Positions 1 through 12,559 of a stretch of DNA of 64,000 bases are shown piece after piece. The DNA is taken from NCBI GenBank assembly GCA_037833965.1, contig AP031351.1, positions 9,746,501 through 9,810,500 of the forward strand, given 5' to 3'. How positions within the stretch are numbered: position 1 is the first letter of the stretch; every line of letters starts with the position of its first letter. The notes under the pieces are model-generated. The model saw only the letters and a list, made by a program, of their open reading frames with translations. It made no database searches and had not been told where the DNA came from. The stretch comes from Marchantia polymorpha subsp. ruderalis. Lineage: Eukaryota; Streptophyta; Marchantiopsida; Marchantiales; Marchantiaceae. The translations under genes and the position numbers were made by a program.

Positions 1-2226
1 TTCTAAATTGGGTGGTCAAATGGATCCCATAGTTGAAGGCTTCTTTTCTGGCATGACCTCTGGGATAGATTTGTGGTAACTGGACCCTTCTAATCCAGCA
101 TGCGTTCATGAACGTCCGGATTTCACGATACAATCAAGGCAGATAATGTCGTTGCCGCTGGAACACAAACAATGGTAGTTAGAGCCCCGTGGGTGTCAAA
201 TTGTATAATAAAGTTTCCCACATGTGAGAGCGAATCTTTACCAATCGGGTTTAAAACAGGATTCATAAATTCTGGCGAACGCCAAGTTTGCGAGAATTAA
301 CATAATTCTGGTACATGCTTCATTTTGATTTTGATATTTTTGGCTTAAACGGTTTACTTTCACTATTTTTCAGTCTTGATGTTGTTTAAGTGTTTTAATC
401 AACGAAAATTATCATTGATTTAACTTAATTTCAAAAGACATGACGCATTTCCACTTCGAAAGTTAAACTTTCATGAATGTGTAAAAGTCCGCGGTAGAGA
501 TCTCAAAGCTCGAGGAAGAAATAACTAACTTCTATGTGGTTGAAGAAAAAAAATGATGTGATTACAAATTTCTATATTTGAAAACCTTGAAACTCACCAT
601 TCTTCTTGCAGTTTATAGAAACCACCAAATCTACAATTGTAACTAATATTTCTATACCAAGTATCGATATGTTTATCCATTATCGATTGCAAGGTATTCG
701 ATTGTTTCATTCTCTCACTCATCAATTCAAATATCAAGTCATGAATGGTTTGATCAAGTAACTGTACTTTGAAATAGTAGTATATGAACTACTCGTCTTG
801 ATAGTTTTCAACTTCAAAATATTAAAATTTCATATGAACCGTGAAGGTGTAAATGAATATATCATATCAAAGTATTTCTTCACATGCATGTAATGTTTAT
901 TTAAACGGTTATTTTATGAAGTTAAATTGAAAATATTTTTATGGTTGATCTGTATAACTCAATAATGTAGCTTTGGAAAATCTAATTTTGGTAAAGTTGA
1001 CATCCAAGAATAATATATTAGATTTTATGAGACTTGGTTTAAAAGCATATCCCGTTTCAATTTGAGCTTCATAATCAAGGAACGAAAATTGAATCATGAA
1101 GCTTTCGTAATGAAGGAACGAAAAATTGCCTTCTTCAAGCTCAATCAATCAGGGAAGCAGTTTTCCCTATACGGGTCTTGCTCGCCCCCACCTACTAGTA
1201 CTATAATACTCAAATAAAAACGTTTTTCTGAGAATTAAACCGTCTGAAGAGTCCCGTAGTATTGAGCATCAGAAGTGCTGGGCAACTACTTTAGAAGTAG
1301 CGTTAATTACTTGGACTCTGCAGAAATGGGTCATTCACTATTTGAGTTGTAAACCCGAAGGTTTGAAACAGTTGTTGTTTCAGAGTATTTTGATTTGATT
1401 TAATACTTTGACTAATTCGCTTTGACTAATTATTCAAAGCGAGAAACATGGAAATAATAACGAGAAAATGAAATGTAATGTAATATTTCAGTATTAATAT
1501 TACGTTTTATTTATTTTTAATATTAATACTGTAATGTCAAGTACAAGTTATGGAGAGTGAAATAAAATGTACTCAATTTCTTTATTTATATTATTAATAC
1601 GCTCTGAAATGGAAAAATCGACACCGCGTACGGAAAAACTCGTACCATATCGTCTCCCTGTCCGCATCGTGACAAAAGTTCGTGACCCACATAAACCCTT
1701 GACAACATATACAGATCTGAACTTGAAAAGTACCCCGACGAGGATGAGGCGGTGGTAGCAATGATGAATTTGATCTCGTTGACAAGGGCTTAACCGGTAT
1801 GCACGACGAGTAAATTTCGAGACCGAGAATAACATATACTTTGTATATTATTCTCGTTGAAATATACCTCATTTATATCATATAAATGTGGTGTACCTCT
1901 AAATGTTGTATAATACATTTGGTATTATACTGCGCACTCCGCGAAGAAACTAAGTATATAGACCCACAGCCATGCTATAGGAGTCAGGAAGAGAGCTCGT
2001 GGGCGACGAACGGGTCGTGCGTCTTCTCCATGCCCGACGTGGTTTCGAGGGACGATTACTCAGGGCTGCGCCGCTGGCTCGCAAACAAAGCCCATCAACC
2101 TCATCCAACTGGACAGGTCGTGACTTCTCCCGCCTCTAAAATCGAGCTCACCTGCGACACAAGCTACAGAACAAAAGGACTGTAAACATAAAATCAGGTA
2201 TCTCCCGAGAATCTTAATTCAACAGC
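1..2226. other. Upstream flank without recognisable gene
   Basis: Mostly AT-rich up to about 1560, then mixed composition. Only short open frames without recognisable domains occur on either strand, and no RNA gene or repeat structure was seen. It may hold distal regulatory DNA of the receptor kinase downstream, but nothing in it shows this. Confidence 0.4.
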
Positions 2227-2274
2227 TCAGGACTCAGATAAAGATTTCAGATCAGGACTCAGATAAAGATTTCA
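2227..2274. repeat. Two-copy tandem repeat, 25-bp period
   Basis: The 23-bp string starting TCAGGACTCAGATAAAG occurs at 2227-2249 and again at 2252-2274, separated by two bases. It lies about 0.95 kb upstream of the receptor kinase start and looks like a simple local duplication. Confidence 0.8.
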
Positions 2275-3213
2275 TGGCCTGCGCAGAATCACTGGGTCTA
2301 GTACCCACAGTGTTCACAGCTCCCACCTGGAGGAGGATCGGGTCGCAGCCGAGGCGGAGGGAATCCGCCGGGCCGGTCAGTCGGAACCCGGTTGCTGCCG
2401 GTTTACCCGGGGAAGGGGTCGGGTATGAGGTCGACCCTGGTGGACGTCCTGTAGAACGCTCCAGGTTGGAAATTGGTAGAACAGCTCCAGGAGCCGGGGA
2501 CGTTGGCTGTCGTAAAGTCTGCATGGAATCTCAACATTCCGTTCTCTCGGAGACCGCATGCCTGGACGATGAGCCGACTCCCGCACGAGGAAACATGTTG
2601 CCCTCCGCGCGGACAGCAACCGGGTCCGTCGGTGTCGGCTCTGAGCTGCTAGCCCAGTCGCTCGTAGGGAGACCCTCCATACAATATTAGATGATATAGG
2701 TTTCCGGTCATTCCGGTCAGGCGGGGAATGGCTGTGCGAGAGCTTATTTAACCGGATCGTTGGCTCGGTGGAGTGAGCGGAAGTTCTCGGCGCCGGGATC
2801 GAGCGCAGCCCGGCGGCGCGTCCAGCTACGACTTGTCCGGACCTCCGGCCGAATTCTCCGTTGCGTTTCCTTTCGTCGCTCGAGATCGGTCGAAATTCAC
2901 GAAAAAATTCTCGAAATTCGAGACGGTTCGATCCTCGAGATTGATCTCGCCTTACGTGGTCCCGAGTTGCTGTCTGATTGGCGTTGCAAGTGGATTGCAG
3001 AAGCATTGTAGAGGAGGTTTTCAATACTCTCTGGAGATTGTACAGTCGCATGAAGGTTGCCAATTACGAGAGAGACAGAGAGAGCGATCGAGCCAATCTG
3101 GGTCACGCAGCTGCTTGCTTAATCGTTCCTCGCACCGAAGGTGCCAAGAAATAAGCTCAGTGGTCGAGTTACAGCAGGGTAATGATGCAGAATTCACATT
3201 CCAGCCTTTGACA

Positions 3214-4101
3214 ATGATCGGAGCCAAAAGCGCTCCGTGCATTGGAGCCATAGTTCTTTGCCTGTCCGCTGTGCTGGTCATCGCACAACCAGGTATGGCA
3301 TCCTCACGTGTACCGCACACTTCGGACTGTTAATGAGAATGTTCGCTCGCTCTTACGCTCAGCTCCTCGGAGCTCGAACGATCGAAGCGCTCGACGATCG
3401 TGTCAGTGATGAATGTGATATGTACCGTACCTCAACGCGGGCGGACTGACCGTGGAGCTTTGTGTGTGGCGGGTGGCAGGGTTTCTGAGCATAGACTGCG
3501 GATCTACTGTCAACTACACGGACAACGCGACCGGAATCCACTGGGTCACTGATCAGGGCTACGTAACCACTGGACGCAACACACCACCAGTCAGCAAAAC
3601 TGGCAGCCCGCTTGATGACGACAGGTTCTTCCCCGAGCGCAAGAAGAATTGCTACACTGTACCGGCAGAACCTGGGTCGACTTACCTCATTCGCACGGTA
3701 TTCAACTTTTTAAACCTTGGCCTGCCTTTGAACGATCTGAGCTTTCAGCTGTTCATCGAATCGACTCCGTGGACTACTATCTCGTACAATTCTGAAACCC
3801 CGAGCGTAGACACGTCGCGAGTGTTCGAAGCCATTTGGAATTCCACCGGGTCCAAGATTAATGTCTGCCTCGTGCGCGGTAGCGGAGGCAACCCTTTCAT
3901 TTCGACGTTGGAGCTCAGGAAATTCGACCCGACCATGTACGCCGCCCATGACACGGGCTTGAATTCAGGACAGATGCTATCTTGCTGGATGAGATGGAAC
4001 TTCGGTACGCCGGTCAACTCGCTAGTCAGGTACGGCTCTCGACCTCTAGACCAAAGTTCTGACGGACTCGCTCGTCGGTCGAGCCAGGTTTCGATAATCG
4101 A

Positions 4102-4144
<43 letters not shown>

Positions 4145-7100
4145 GCGTGGAGCTCGAGCTCCGTCGAATTCGAGACTTCAAATTCGTGGCTCTCGTGCTC
4201 TTCAAATTCCACCGATAGAGTTTGCACTAAGTTCCCAAAAACGTCCTCATGGGCTCAAGGGCAATCGCGACTCTGACACCGAAGCATTCTCAATACCTAC
4301 GATGCGGCGACCTTCTTGACGCTCCGATTGGATTTTTCGAGGCAAGAACTCATGGCCTGTGACAGAATCTGAACGTGATGTGCAGGTACCCAGATGATCC
4401 GTACGATCGCTTCTGGAATTTTGACGGGAATGTGGGAAATAATTATTGCCCGAGCACGTTGAGGGCCTCGGACCCTGACCTTGTACTACCTCAGCTCAGT
4501 GGGAATCGAGTACCGCGGAAGGTGATGCAGGATGCTTGTGTGGGTACCGAGAGTCAACCGAACATGTTACTGGTCATCAGCTTTCCCGAAACAGTCCAAC
4601 TTTTCTACAATATAATTTACTTCCAGGAGATCGATGATAATGCCAACGCGACGAATGCCAACGCGACGAATGTACGGGGCATCAGAGTTCAAATGGATTT
4701 CGGGAACTTCAAAGCGACGGATTTCAACTTGACGGGGGAAGGGATTCAAATTTCCTCATCATCGTTCAACCTGTCGAGTACTGGATTTTCCGCCACTCTC
4801 AGTAAACTCCCGGAATCCCGCCTGCTCCCATTAGTGAATGCAGCGGAATCATACTTGATGATCAACGTCAGCTCGAACTCCACGGATGCCAACGACGGTA
4901 AGTGGGAGACAGGAGTCACCCTCCAGACTTGGGAGATCCTTGAGAAGGTTGTGAAATGGCAAGGCGCGTCTGACTTCCCCATTCCTGCGCCTCATGAATT
5001 GATCGCTAGAGCTGATCGGATTTTTGCTTACCTCTTCTTGTGACCAGCGAGTGCTTTGGAGCGGGTCAAGGCAGGTTTCAACCTGCCGGACTACCCCGGG
5101 GATCCGTGTTATCCTGCCGCGTGGGATTGGGTTGCTTGCGATACCAATTTTCAACCGGCGAGAGTCTCTCAAGTGTGAGTATTTTGCCCTCTCACAGGTT
5201 CCAAATCTTCTTCCAATGTCAGCATGTGTAGGAGGCTCAAGTTTCCTCGAGTGTCTCATGACAAGCAAAAATTATGTTCTGTTGTCAACGAAGAGGCATG
5301 TTCAAATTCCCAGGCTGAGAAATTTTGGGGACTTCAAATCCTTGGCTCTGCAGTACAATCCACAGTCTCTACTTTGCTCACTGGTCCCACTGCAAGTGTG
5401 ATTATGGTTGAGAGAGGTCTGTGAAATTTTCAAATGTTTGTTTTTATGCTTATATTTGAGGGCGGCCTAGTGTAAATCTTAACTTCTCGTTGTCTACTTC
5501 TGCTGGATCGAATTTAGAATGTTATTTGGAAGCACACGGCTCGTTCTTACTTTCTTGGCAACAACTGAAGGCAGAATTGTACTTGTTACCAGGAATATCT
5601 CGGGGTATAACACGAAAGGAGTCTTGAATCCAGCCATAAATGACTTGAGTCAGCTGACATCATTGTAAGCATTCCCGCCCCTCTTCTTCAATCTGCAGAT
5701 CACAGTAGTCATAAGACTACTGTGGTAGCAATGAGATTCTTGGACTTGTACTTGTTTCCAACAGTGGACACCTCTCACGGCGTTTGGTAGACTGTGGCTC
5801 CTGATTGTTCCGACCAGCACCTCAGGAACATGTAAAGAATTGACGATACCACATCACCTTATCAATGTAATGTGATACCACAGGCTTCTGGATAACAATC
5901 ATCTGTCGGGCGTGATTCCAGACCTCAAGGGCTTGACTAAACTCGTAACAGTGTAAGTGGGATGCTTAAATTTATGAAAGCGAATTCTCTTTACTCAGAG
6001 CTGGTTCTGTTCTTGTTGCACCAGTTCTTGTTCTTGGCACTACTGACATCCTTTTATGGCGGCCAGGCATCTGCAAAACAACCAGTTAAGTGGAGCATTC
6101 CCAGACTACTTGCTTCTCGTTCCGTCGCTCGTGGAGCTGTAAGTTCCTGCAACACCCGAGCCATGCCTTCACAATCTTGGGGATTTATTCACCGTTCCTT
6201 CGCAATTCTAGCTTATCCATGCTCTTGCTCATGACAGAAGAGAGCGTTTTGTTTGTCCTATCAAAGACGATCTGCTCACCCAGTGCTTCAAAACAGTGGA
6301 AGCTTTCGACTACATCTTGGTTTCTAATTCTCCATGAGTGATCATGGACATCCCGATTCTCTTAGGAATTTATTCTGACAGGCTGTGTGCGGCAACTAAC
6401 CTCTTGCCATGGATTCTCTGTGCCACAATGAAGGGATGTGTCGAACAACAATCTGAATGGCACGGTTTCGACGTGCCCTGGATCGAAATTAAACTTCTCG
6501 TACGTACTTACTCCCTCCAAGCTCAAAAGGAAGTGACTTGACGTTGCTCTCATTTCGACATCTTTGCATCCAGGTCTTCACTCAGCGGCTGATGTCCCGT
6601 TCTCTCGTATAGATGAGACTGCATGAGTGTTCGTAGTCGTCTCTCCACGCTCTAAGAGTATAGAGCAGAGAAGAAGCTGTATGGTTGCACCAGTCTTGTT
6701 ACAGCTCTCGACCCGGACTAAGCTTTGAACATGTTTGCTTGCAGATGCGACGCCAATCCACTCTTTGATTGCAAAAATAAATCCCATTCTTGCCTTGGCG
6801 GAGGAGCGTCAAATCATACAGTAGTCGGAGGAGTGTCTGGCGGAGGAGCTTCAGTTGCTACAGTAGTCGGAGGAGTGTTTGGAGGTCTTGCTTTCCTTTC
6901 ACTGATCGTTGTTTGCCTGGTGGTGAAGAAGAAAAGAGTTCTTGCAAGAGAACGTCGAAGGCTTGCAGGAGAGCCCAATTCTTCGAACTTCAATGGTGAC
7001 GAAAACACGGCTTGTTTCAAGTCAGAGCAAATACAAAAGCTGACTAACAAATTTGAAAAGAAGATCGGACAAGGGTCGTATGGAGCCGTGTATCTTGGAG

Positions 7101-8872
7101 AGCTAGATACAGGCAAAAAAATTGCCGTGAAAGTACATGACGCCAAGTCTCGTGAAGGAATCAATGAATTCATAAATGAGGTGAGTGACAAGTCTCGTAA
7201 GTTACGCTCGTCAACTTCGTTCCCTCAGATCTCCTCTGACCAATGGCTTAGAGCGTTTACCGCACCAGCATCAATGATTGTCGTAGAATTACAGATAGAA
7301 GGCAGCCAGCATCCCTCCCACAACCTAGTTAATTTGCTCTTCATCGCAATGTCGCTCAGCTCAAATTGGCCTCTTCCTGACTGTGACTGATGCCTGTACC
7401 AGGTGAAGCTATTGTCGAGAGTCCACCATAGGAATCTGGTTTCTCTTCTAGGCTATTGTGAAGAAATGGACCAGCAGGTACTGGTCTATGAGCACATGGG
7501 CAACGGAAACTTACGCGAGCATCTAAGCGGTGGGTAATCAGATCACTCCGAGATAGCTCAGATTACATTACAAATTACTTGGAATAAGCATGTTTATCGA
7601 CAAGTTGTGGACCGGAAAGTCCAGATCTTGACTGGCAGACCACCTTACTTACCATCCGACCACTGAAATGTACCGCTTTGCTTACAGGTAACCTGGAGAC
7701 GAAGGAACCGCTAAGCTGGAAAACTCGTCTCGACATCGCCATAGACTCTGCCAAAGGTATACAAGACTGCTGAGTCCTGTAAGGACAAGCTACTCATGTT
7801 TCGGAGGGAACGAAGTCCGCTCGTGTTGAAATCGCTTTTAGTGACAGACAGCTCTACGTTTGTGGCTAACGTTCTTCGAGAACGAGGAACGGCGTCTTAC
7901 ATCCTGGTCTCGCTGATTCAGGGCTGGAATACCTTCACAAAGACTGTCATCCTCAAATCATTCATCGCGATGTCAAGAGTTCCAATATACTGCTGGACGA
8001 AAATTTCGTTGCCAAGGTTGCCGATTTCGGTCTCTCGAAGGCTGGACCGGACGGAGGCTTCCAGAGTGGTATTTCCACCGTTGTTGTGGGCACGCCCGGA
8101 TATTTTGATCCTGAGTAAGCCCTCAACTTCCTTCCATATGCCCTCGGAAGCCCTCAATGCTTGCATGAGATCAGACATGTGCTTGCATGACCTGCCAATT
8201 GGCGAGATACAAACCACAACGCTACAACTCTGAGCTGTCGACCCGGTTTGCAATTGCAGGTATTTCATGACACAGCGGCTAACATATAAAAGCGACGTGT
8301 ACAGCTTCGGTATTGTGCTTCTGGAAGTGATATCTGGAGTTCCTCCCATGACTTCCCAACTTCCAGATGGAAGTGCGGGAACCCTCGTCGAATGGGTTAG
8401 TATTGAAGTGGCTACAAATGGATAACAGCGCTTATGACGTCCTTGACTTTGCAATAATCGAAAAAAACCGCTTTATCTCCATCTGAAACGCGGATGCACG
8501 CTTTGGCTGTTGCAGGTGAAACGGCAGTTGCCGACGAACATTCTTGGAATTGCAGATGAAAATCTCGATGGGCAGTATAGTGAAGACGTGATGATAAAAG
8601 TGATTCAGCTCGCGGTGTCTTGTATTGCCCTAGAGTCTGTAAATAGACCTGATATGCAGCAGATTGTTAGAGTCTTGTGTGAGGCCAGGGACGCAGAGTT
8701 CCCGGTCGAAAGTGTACCCCAGAACCCTTTTAGCGTTTTCAGGCCTCTTTCCTTTTCGTTTTCGACATCTATGAAAAGCACTGACTCCTCTGGCCCGCCC
8801 GCCGAGCGTGTGTTGTCCTCTGCACGCCTTGATCGGAGCAACATCGATGCGTCTTACGAGGTGGGCAGATAG
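3214..8872 (+). CDS. Malectin-like LRR receptor-like kinase, 14 exons
   Basis: Predicted plasma-membrane receptor kinase of 960 residues; ligand unknown. Phase-consistent GT-AG exons: 3214-3292, 3480-4029, 4386-4897, 5048-5174, 5575-5664, 5884-5952, 6067-6138, 6434-6499, 6745-7180, 7403-7529, 7688-7756, 7922-8114, 8260-8395, 8516-8872. Exon 1 encodes a signal peptide ending IAQPG; exon 2 starts FLSIDCG, the typical beginning of a malectin-like domain (about residues 27-400). GDPC and WDW precede a short run of leucine-rich repeats, one or so per small exon. A glycine-rich stretch and a membrane helix (about residues 575-595) lead to the kinase: glycine loop GQGSYGAVY, lysine in [15 protein letters not shown] and GTPGYFDPE are all present, so catalysis should be intact. 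The layout matches plant LRR-MLD kinases of the LRR-I / SYMRK-like type; assignment inside that group is not possible by eye. Confidence 0.9.
4107..4142. repeat. (CT)n microsatellite in intron 2
   Basis: About 18 CT units lie in the second intron of the receptor kinase gene. The long open frames across it on both strands come from the dinucleotide repeat and are not coding. Confidence 0.95.
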
Positions 8873-9800
8873 CAGAACCAGCACTTGAATGGTATTCAAA
8901 ACATTTTGTTGGACATCTCTGTATGGAAGATATGCCGGTGGGAACCTCACGACATTCTCCAGAGAGTACGTACCTTTTTATAGGGCAAAATCAGAATGGA
9001 GCAAATTAGAATTCCAAGTCTCACTAGGTGCGTCTGCGGCGAATAAATGAGGATTGCTGAGTACACGGCAAGACAAGCTCTTGGACGAAATGCGTATCTC
9101 TTAAACTCGCTCGGCACGGGTGACAATTCCTGTGGGCCAAAGTAGAATTGGCACGAGACGATGTCGAAGGATCTCAGGTCATGAGGCGATTGGTTTCGCT
9201 CACTGGCACATGATTCTGTGTAAAATTTCCAGCAACCATGATGTGTATAAAATTTGTGGAGACACATTCCCATGGAGGTGGAAAAGTCGGCCTTTTTTTG
9301 GCGATGTAATAAGCACATGAAGCTTGTTATGATCTGATTGTTCCACGTTTTCGTTCGTTGTCTTGGGATAATGTTGTGACTATATTATGACTAAAATTGC
9401 AATAAATGTATATAGTAGTAAATTTGTAATACATTTTGCTACAATAAGTTAGAATTTTTTTTTTTCAATTCTTTCTTGTGTAAAATTTTTAGTCATTAAT
9501 TCAATTTTGAATGTTTTTTTTTAATTTTTAATGATTCTATTATCTAATGATTTTCAAGTAAAGTTTGATTTTTTGAAAGTAACAAAAAATTTCACATCTT
9601 GTTATTAAGAATTATTTGCATTTCAATGTTTCACTCAGATTTATTGATAAAGTTTAGAAATTTTAATTTAAATTCAAAATTATTATTTTTCCAATATCAA
9701 AGCAATTATATCACCAATGTAAATGTCAATATTCTAATCTTAAAAATTGCATGAATCAATTTACACTTTAACTTTTGCAAATTTTTTTTGATTTGATTTG
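8873..9800. other. 3' flank of the kinase gene, then AT-rich decayed repeat
   Basis: 8873-9400 is the probable 3' UTR and flank. From about 9420 the sequence is strongly AT-rich. The stretch near 9475-9500 resembles the decayed copia sequences at 38510-38540 and 63495-63520 (shared words such as GTGTAAAATTT), so the DNA hit by the copia element may itself be an older decayed repeat. The similarity is weak. Confidence 0.35.
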
Positions 9801-9805
9801 ATAAT
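9801..9805. repeat. Target-site duplication ATAAT, left
   Basis: ATAAT directly precedes the left LTR at 9806 and recurs at 34812-34816 directly after the right LTR, as expected for integrase-mediated insertion of one copia element spanning 25 kb. Confidence 0.8.
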
Positions 9806-10058
9806 TGTTGAATTTTATTCCGGTTAAAGAGTAGTTTAAGGTTCTAGCTATTTATAGCTAGGTGTGTCGCTGGCTTTGGGTATAAATATACACCCAAGGC
9901 CAAGTCTTCAATAAGAAGCTGTATTGTGTATTCATTTATCAGTAAACCTTCTCGCGTGTTTTAGCCGTGGACGTAGCACTTGAGGGTGAACCACGTTATA
10001 TGAGTGTCTTGTGTGATTCTCATGTGATTTTTACTTGGTTTTAGGTTTAATGTCAAGA
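9806..10058 (+). repeat. Left LTR of the copia element
   Basis: Matches 34561-34811 along its length, best around TATAAATATA and from CCTTCTCGCGTGTTT onward. It starts TGTTGA and ends TCAAGA, so the terminal dinucleotides are TG and GA rather than the usual TG and CA. The end is fixed by the PBS two bases later and by the matching end of the right LTR. Confidence 0.88.
9881..9890 (+). promoter_or_regulatory. TATA box in the left LTR
   Basis: TATAAATATA lies about 75 bp into the LTR and is preserved in the right LTR at 34635-34644. This fits the U3 promoter position of a plant copia element. The start of transcription is inferred. Confidence 0.6.
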
Positions 10059-10060
10059 AA

Positions 10061-10073
10061 TGGTATCAGAGTC
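10061..10073 (+). other. Primer-binding site (initiator tRNA-Met type)
   Basis: TGGTATCAGAGTC begins two bases after the left LTR. It matches TGGTATCAGAGC, the usual plant copia site complementary to the initiator tRNA-Met 3' end, with one late mismatch. Confidence 0.85.
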
Positions 10074-10439
10074 TTGTTTCGATTTGGAATGTGTGTTGTA
10101 AGGTTGTGTCTCTAGAGTCAAGATAGTCTAACGGAGTTTTTTTGTCTCTCACAGTTTTTTCTGTTAGTTTTTTTGCAGGTTTAGGGTTTGTAGTTAAGTT
10201 GAAAATTTAAGTTTTCTCTGATAGATTTCTGTTAGCGATGGTTTTTTGGCAGAAGTGAGGAAGTTTGTAACAGAAGTCACAATTTTTGGTAGCTATTTTG
10301 TTTCGAAAGATTGTGATTTTATTCTCAGCTCATGACAGAGGTTTGAAAGTTTTATTTTTTCCAAAATAAACTTTGCTAAAAAAGTAACAGTTTTGACAAA
10401 GATTGTATTTTTTACAATTTTTGCAGTTTTCATTTCACT

Positions 10440-10935
10440 TCGAAGTTCAGGAATGTTTTGTCGAGTCTTGCAGAAGTTCAAAGTTTGAGACCTTGGCAGC
10501 AGACATAAGTTTGAAATCCTTGGCACAGCTTTCTCTTGCGCTGTATGCTAAACTCTTGCAGAATTTCGAAGTTCAAGAGCTATTGCAGAAGTTCGAAGTC
10601 CTTGGCTTGCACAGCTTTCTCGTGCGCAGTAGAGCCCGAGCTCTTGCAGAAGTTTGAAGTTCAAGACCTTCTTACAGCAGACAGAGAAGTTTGAAGTGCA
10701 GTAGTGCCCGAGACAGAGAAGTTCACAGTTGGAGACGCAGCAGACAGAGAAGTTTGAAGTTCGAGACCTCATAGCAGACAGAAGTTCGAAGTGCAGTAGT
10801 GTCCGAGCTCTTTCATAAGTTTGAAGTCAATACCTTCTCGCAGCAGATAGAGAAGTTCGAAGTTTGAGACGTAGCTGGCAGAGAAGTTTGAAGTTCGAGA
10901 CCTCGCAACAGACAGAAGTTCAGAAGTTCAAAGTC
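10440..10935. repeat. Irregular minisatellite in the copia leader
   Basis: Diverged units built on GAAGTTCGAAGTTTGAGACC and GCAGACAGAGAAGTT recur about every 35-60 bp. The array lies between PBS and gag and has no credible coding frame. Confidence 0.7.
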
Positions 10936-11200
10936 TGCTTCGAAGTTGCATGTGGCAGCTGCTTGCTTCGTCTTATCTCGTCCATCTTCACAACACGGCA
11001 GAAGGAAATCTGCTATAAATACTCTCGAGATGTTGTATCTGATTTGTCGAGTGGGGAAGGCGAATTGAGTTGAGTTGCTGTGAACTGTGAGAAGATCGAG
11101 CCAGAAGGTAGTGCGCTCAGACTCTTTTAAGGAAGCGAGGTACCGGCCCCCTATTCCGCGATAGGGGATCGCGTTAGGGTGGCGAGGAACTGGCCGTCAT

Positions 11201-11291
11201 CCCCCACGGTTAGGGTTTAGATAGGGCAGAGACGAGTAGCCGCCACCCCCACGGTTAGGATTCAGATTAGGGCAGCGACGAGCAGCCGCTA
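11201..11291. repeat. Two 45-bp tandem units
   Basis: Units beginning CCCCCACGGTTAGG start at 11201 and 11246 and share most of their 45 bp. They lie next to the tRNA-like segment and may belong to the same short element. Confidence 0.65.
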
Positions 11292-11373
11292 CACCCGCGC
11301 AATACTTCACGTCGCGGGCAGGGCCCGCGCAGAGGGCAACCACCTGCGCGGCCAAAGCGAGAGCATGTCCAAG

Positions 11374-11440
11374 GGGAGCCACAAACCCACGACCTTCGGC
11401 TTGTGAAAGCGAAGCTCTAACCAACTAAGCTATGGCTGTG
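11374..11440 (-). repeat. tRNA-like segment, possible SINE head
   Basis: On the minus strand the text runs TAGCTTAGTTGGTTAGAGC, a good polymerase III A box and D arm, followed by an anticodon-arm-like stretch and GTGGGTTTGTGGC, a poor B box. The anticodon stem does not pair properly, so it is not a working tRNA gene. It looks like the tRNA-derived head of a SINE whose body would extend toward 11150. It sits in the copia leader. Confidence 0.45.
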
Positions 11441-11509
11441 GACGTACCTCACAGATCTTCTAACTCATAAGACTCGCGGGGCAAAAGGAAATGGACGGTG
11501 CGGAGTTCT

Positions 11510-12290
11510 CTACGAAGTCGTAGTCGGACGTGGTCTGCATCCAGTTGAACGTGGTACACGATTAGGGTTTTGCATAGTCGCAATTGTACGTGGTCACGAT
11601 GAGCACAACACGATTCGTAGTCGGACGTGGTTGTGGTCGAAGGAGGTCGTTGTGAACGTGATCAGTTGTGGTCATAGTTGAGCCGAACGTGATTACGGTC
11701 GAGGTTGTGATTGTAGTCGTGATCAGGGACGTGGTTGTGGGCAAAGGAGGCCTTCCCCCACATCGAGCGACCTAGGAGCGGCCCCTACCGTGGGGCTCTT
11801 CCTTCCTACCCCTAGGCAAGGTTGGAGCCGTGCATTCCCGAGCGGCAGAGCCGAAGCGGCTCTCATCTCTCTTTCCGAACTACGAGGCTAACTCTAGTGC
11901 GGAGAAGGTGAAGATGGAACGATCTCTAAAAACAACGTGGTCAGTAGACGCAGTCAAAGAAAGACGTGGTACGAGCTCACGTGGTCGTGGTTACGGTCAA
12001 TGTGCTCTGTAGACGTGGTCGGTGCATACGTGGCTAAAGCGCAAGCACTCGTTGTCAGTTAAAAACATTGTCAACGGTGGTACTTACGGTGGTAGTCCTA
12101 ATAGCAACGGTAATCGTAGGTTACGGATTTTTTCAGTCGCGGGCGACGGATTATTTTAAGTCGCGGGCGACGGTGGTCATGGGCGACAAGAGTCGTGGGT
12201 GACGGACGTAAAGTTGCTAGTGACGGTTGTCACGGGCAACGGTGATCACGAGTGATCACACTGTATTGCGGGCGACAGTGATCGCAAAAG
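11510..12290. repeat. Degenerate CGTGGT / GTCGCGGGCGACGG repeat tract
   Basis: Short words such as ACGTGGTC, GTCGTGGT and GCGGGCGACGG recur irregularly through the second half of the copia leader. No unit length holds and there is no convincing ORF. Confidence 0.5.
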
Positions 12291-12559
12291 GAATTCGCGC
12301 ACTGGCGGGCTGTGTCAGCCATACCAGTTTTTTGCCATCAAGATTTTAATCCTCGAAAGATTTCGACCTGTTTGAAGAATATTTTGTTTGTGCATATTTC
12401 GTTCCAGCCACTCTTTGCCGACATATAGGCAAATTGGAGATCGTTGGAAAGCTCTTGACGTGTCTATTGCATCTTGACCATTTTGAGCAGCTGAAAATGC
12501 ACCTGAAGGACAAAATTGACCATGCAGCAGACTGTGTTTTTAGTTTTCATCGAACTAAG

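Noticed and set aside
2274-2690. 138-codon plus-strand frame upstream of the receptor kinase
   Set aside because: No domain, overlapping frames on both strands, and it lies in the presumed promoter/5' UTR region.
3745-4227. 160-codon minus-strand frame with a poly-Arg/Glu tract
   Set aside because: Produced by the CT microsatellite and by antisense reading of the malectin-domain exon.
11170-11230. Interstitial telomere repeat (TTAGGG / TTTAGGG words)
   Set aside because: Only isolated GTTAGGGT words in a GC-rich 45-bp tandem repeat; no run of plant telomere units.
11374-11440. Functional tRNA gene on the minus strand
   Set aside because: The A box is good, but the anticodon stem and T arm do not pair and the B box is poor. 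Reported only as tRNA-like.
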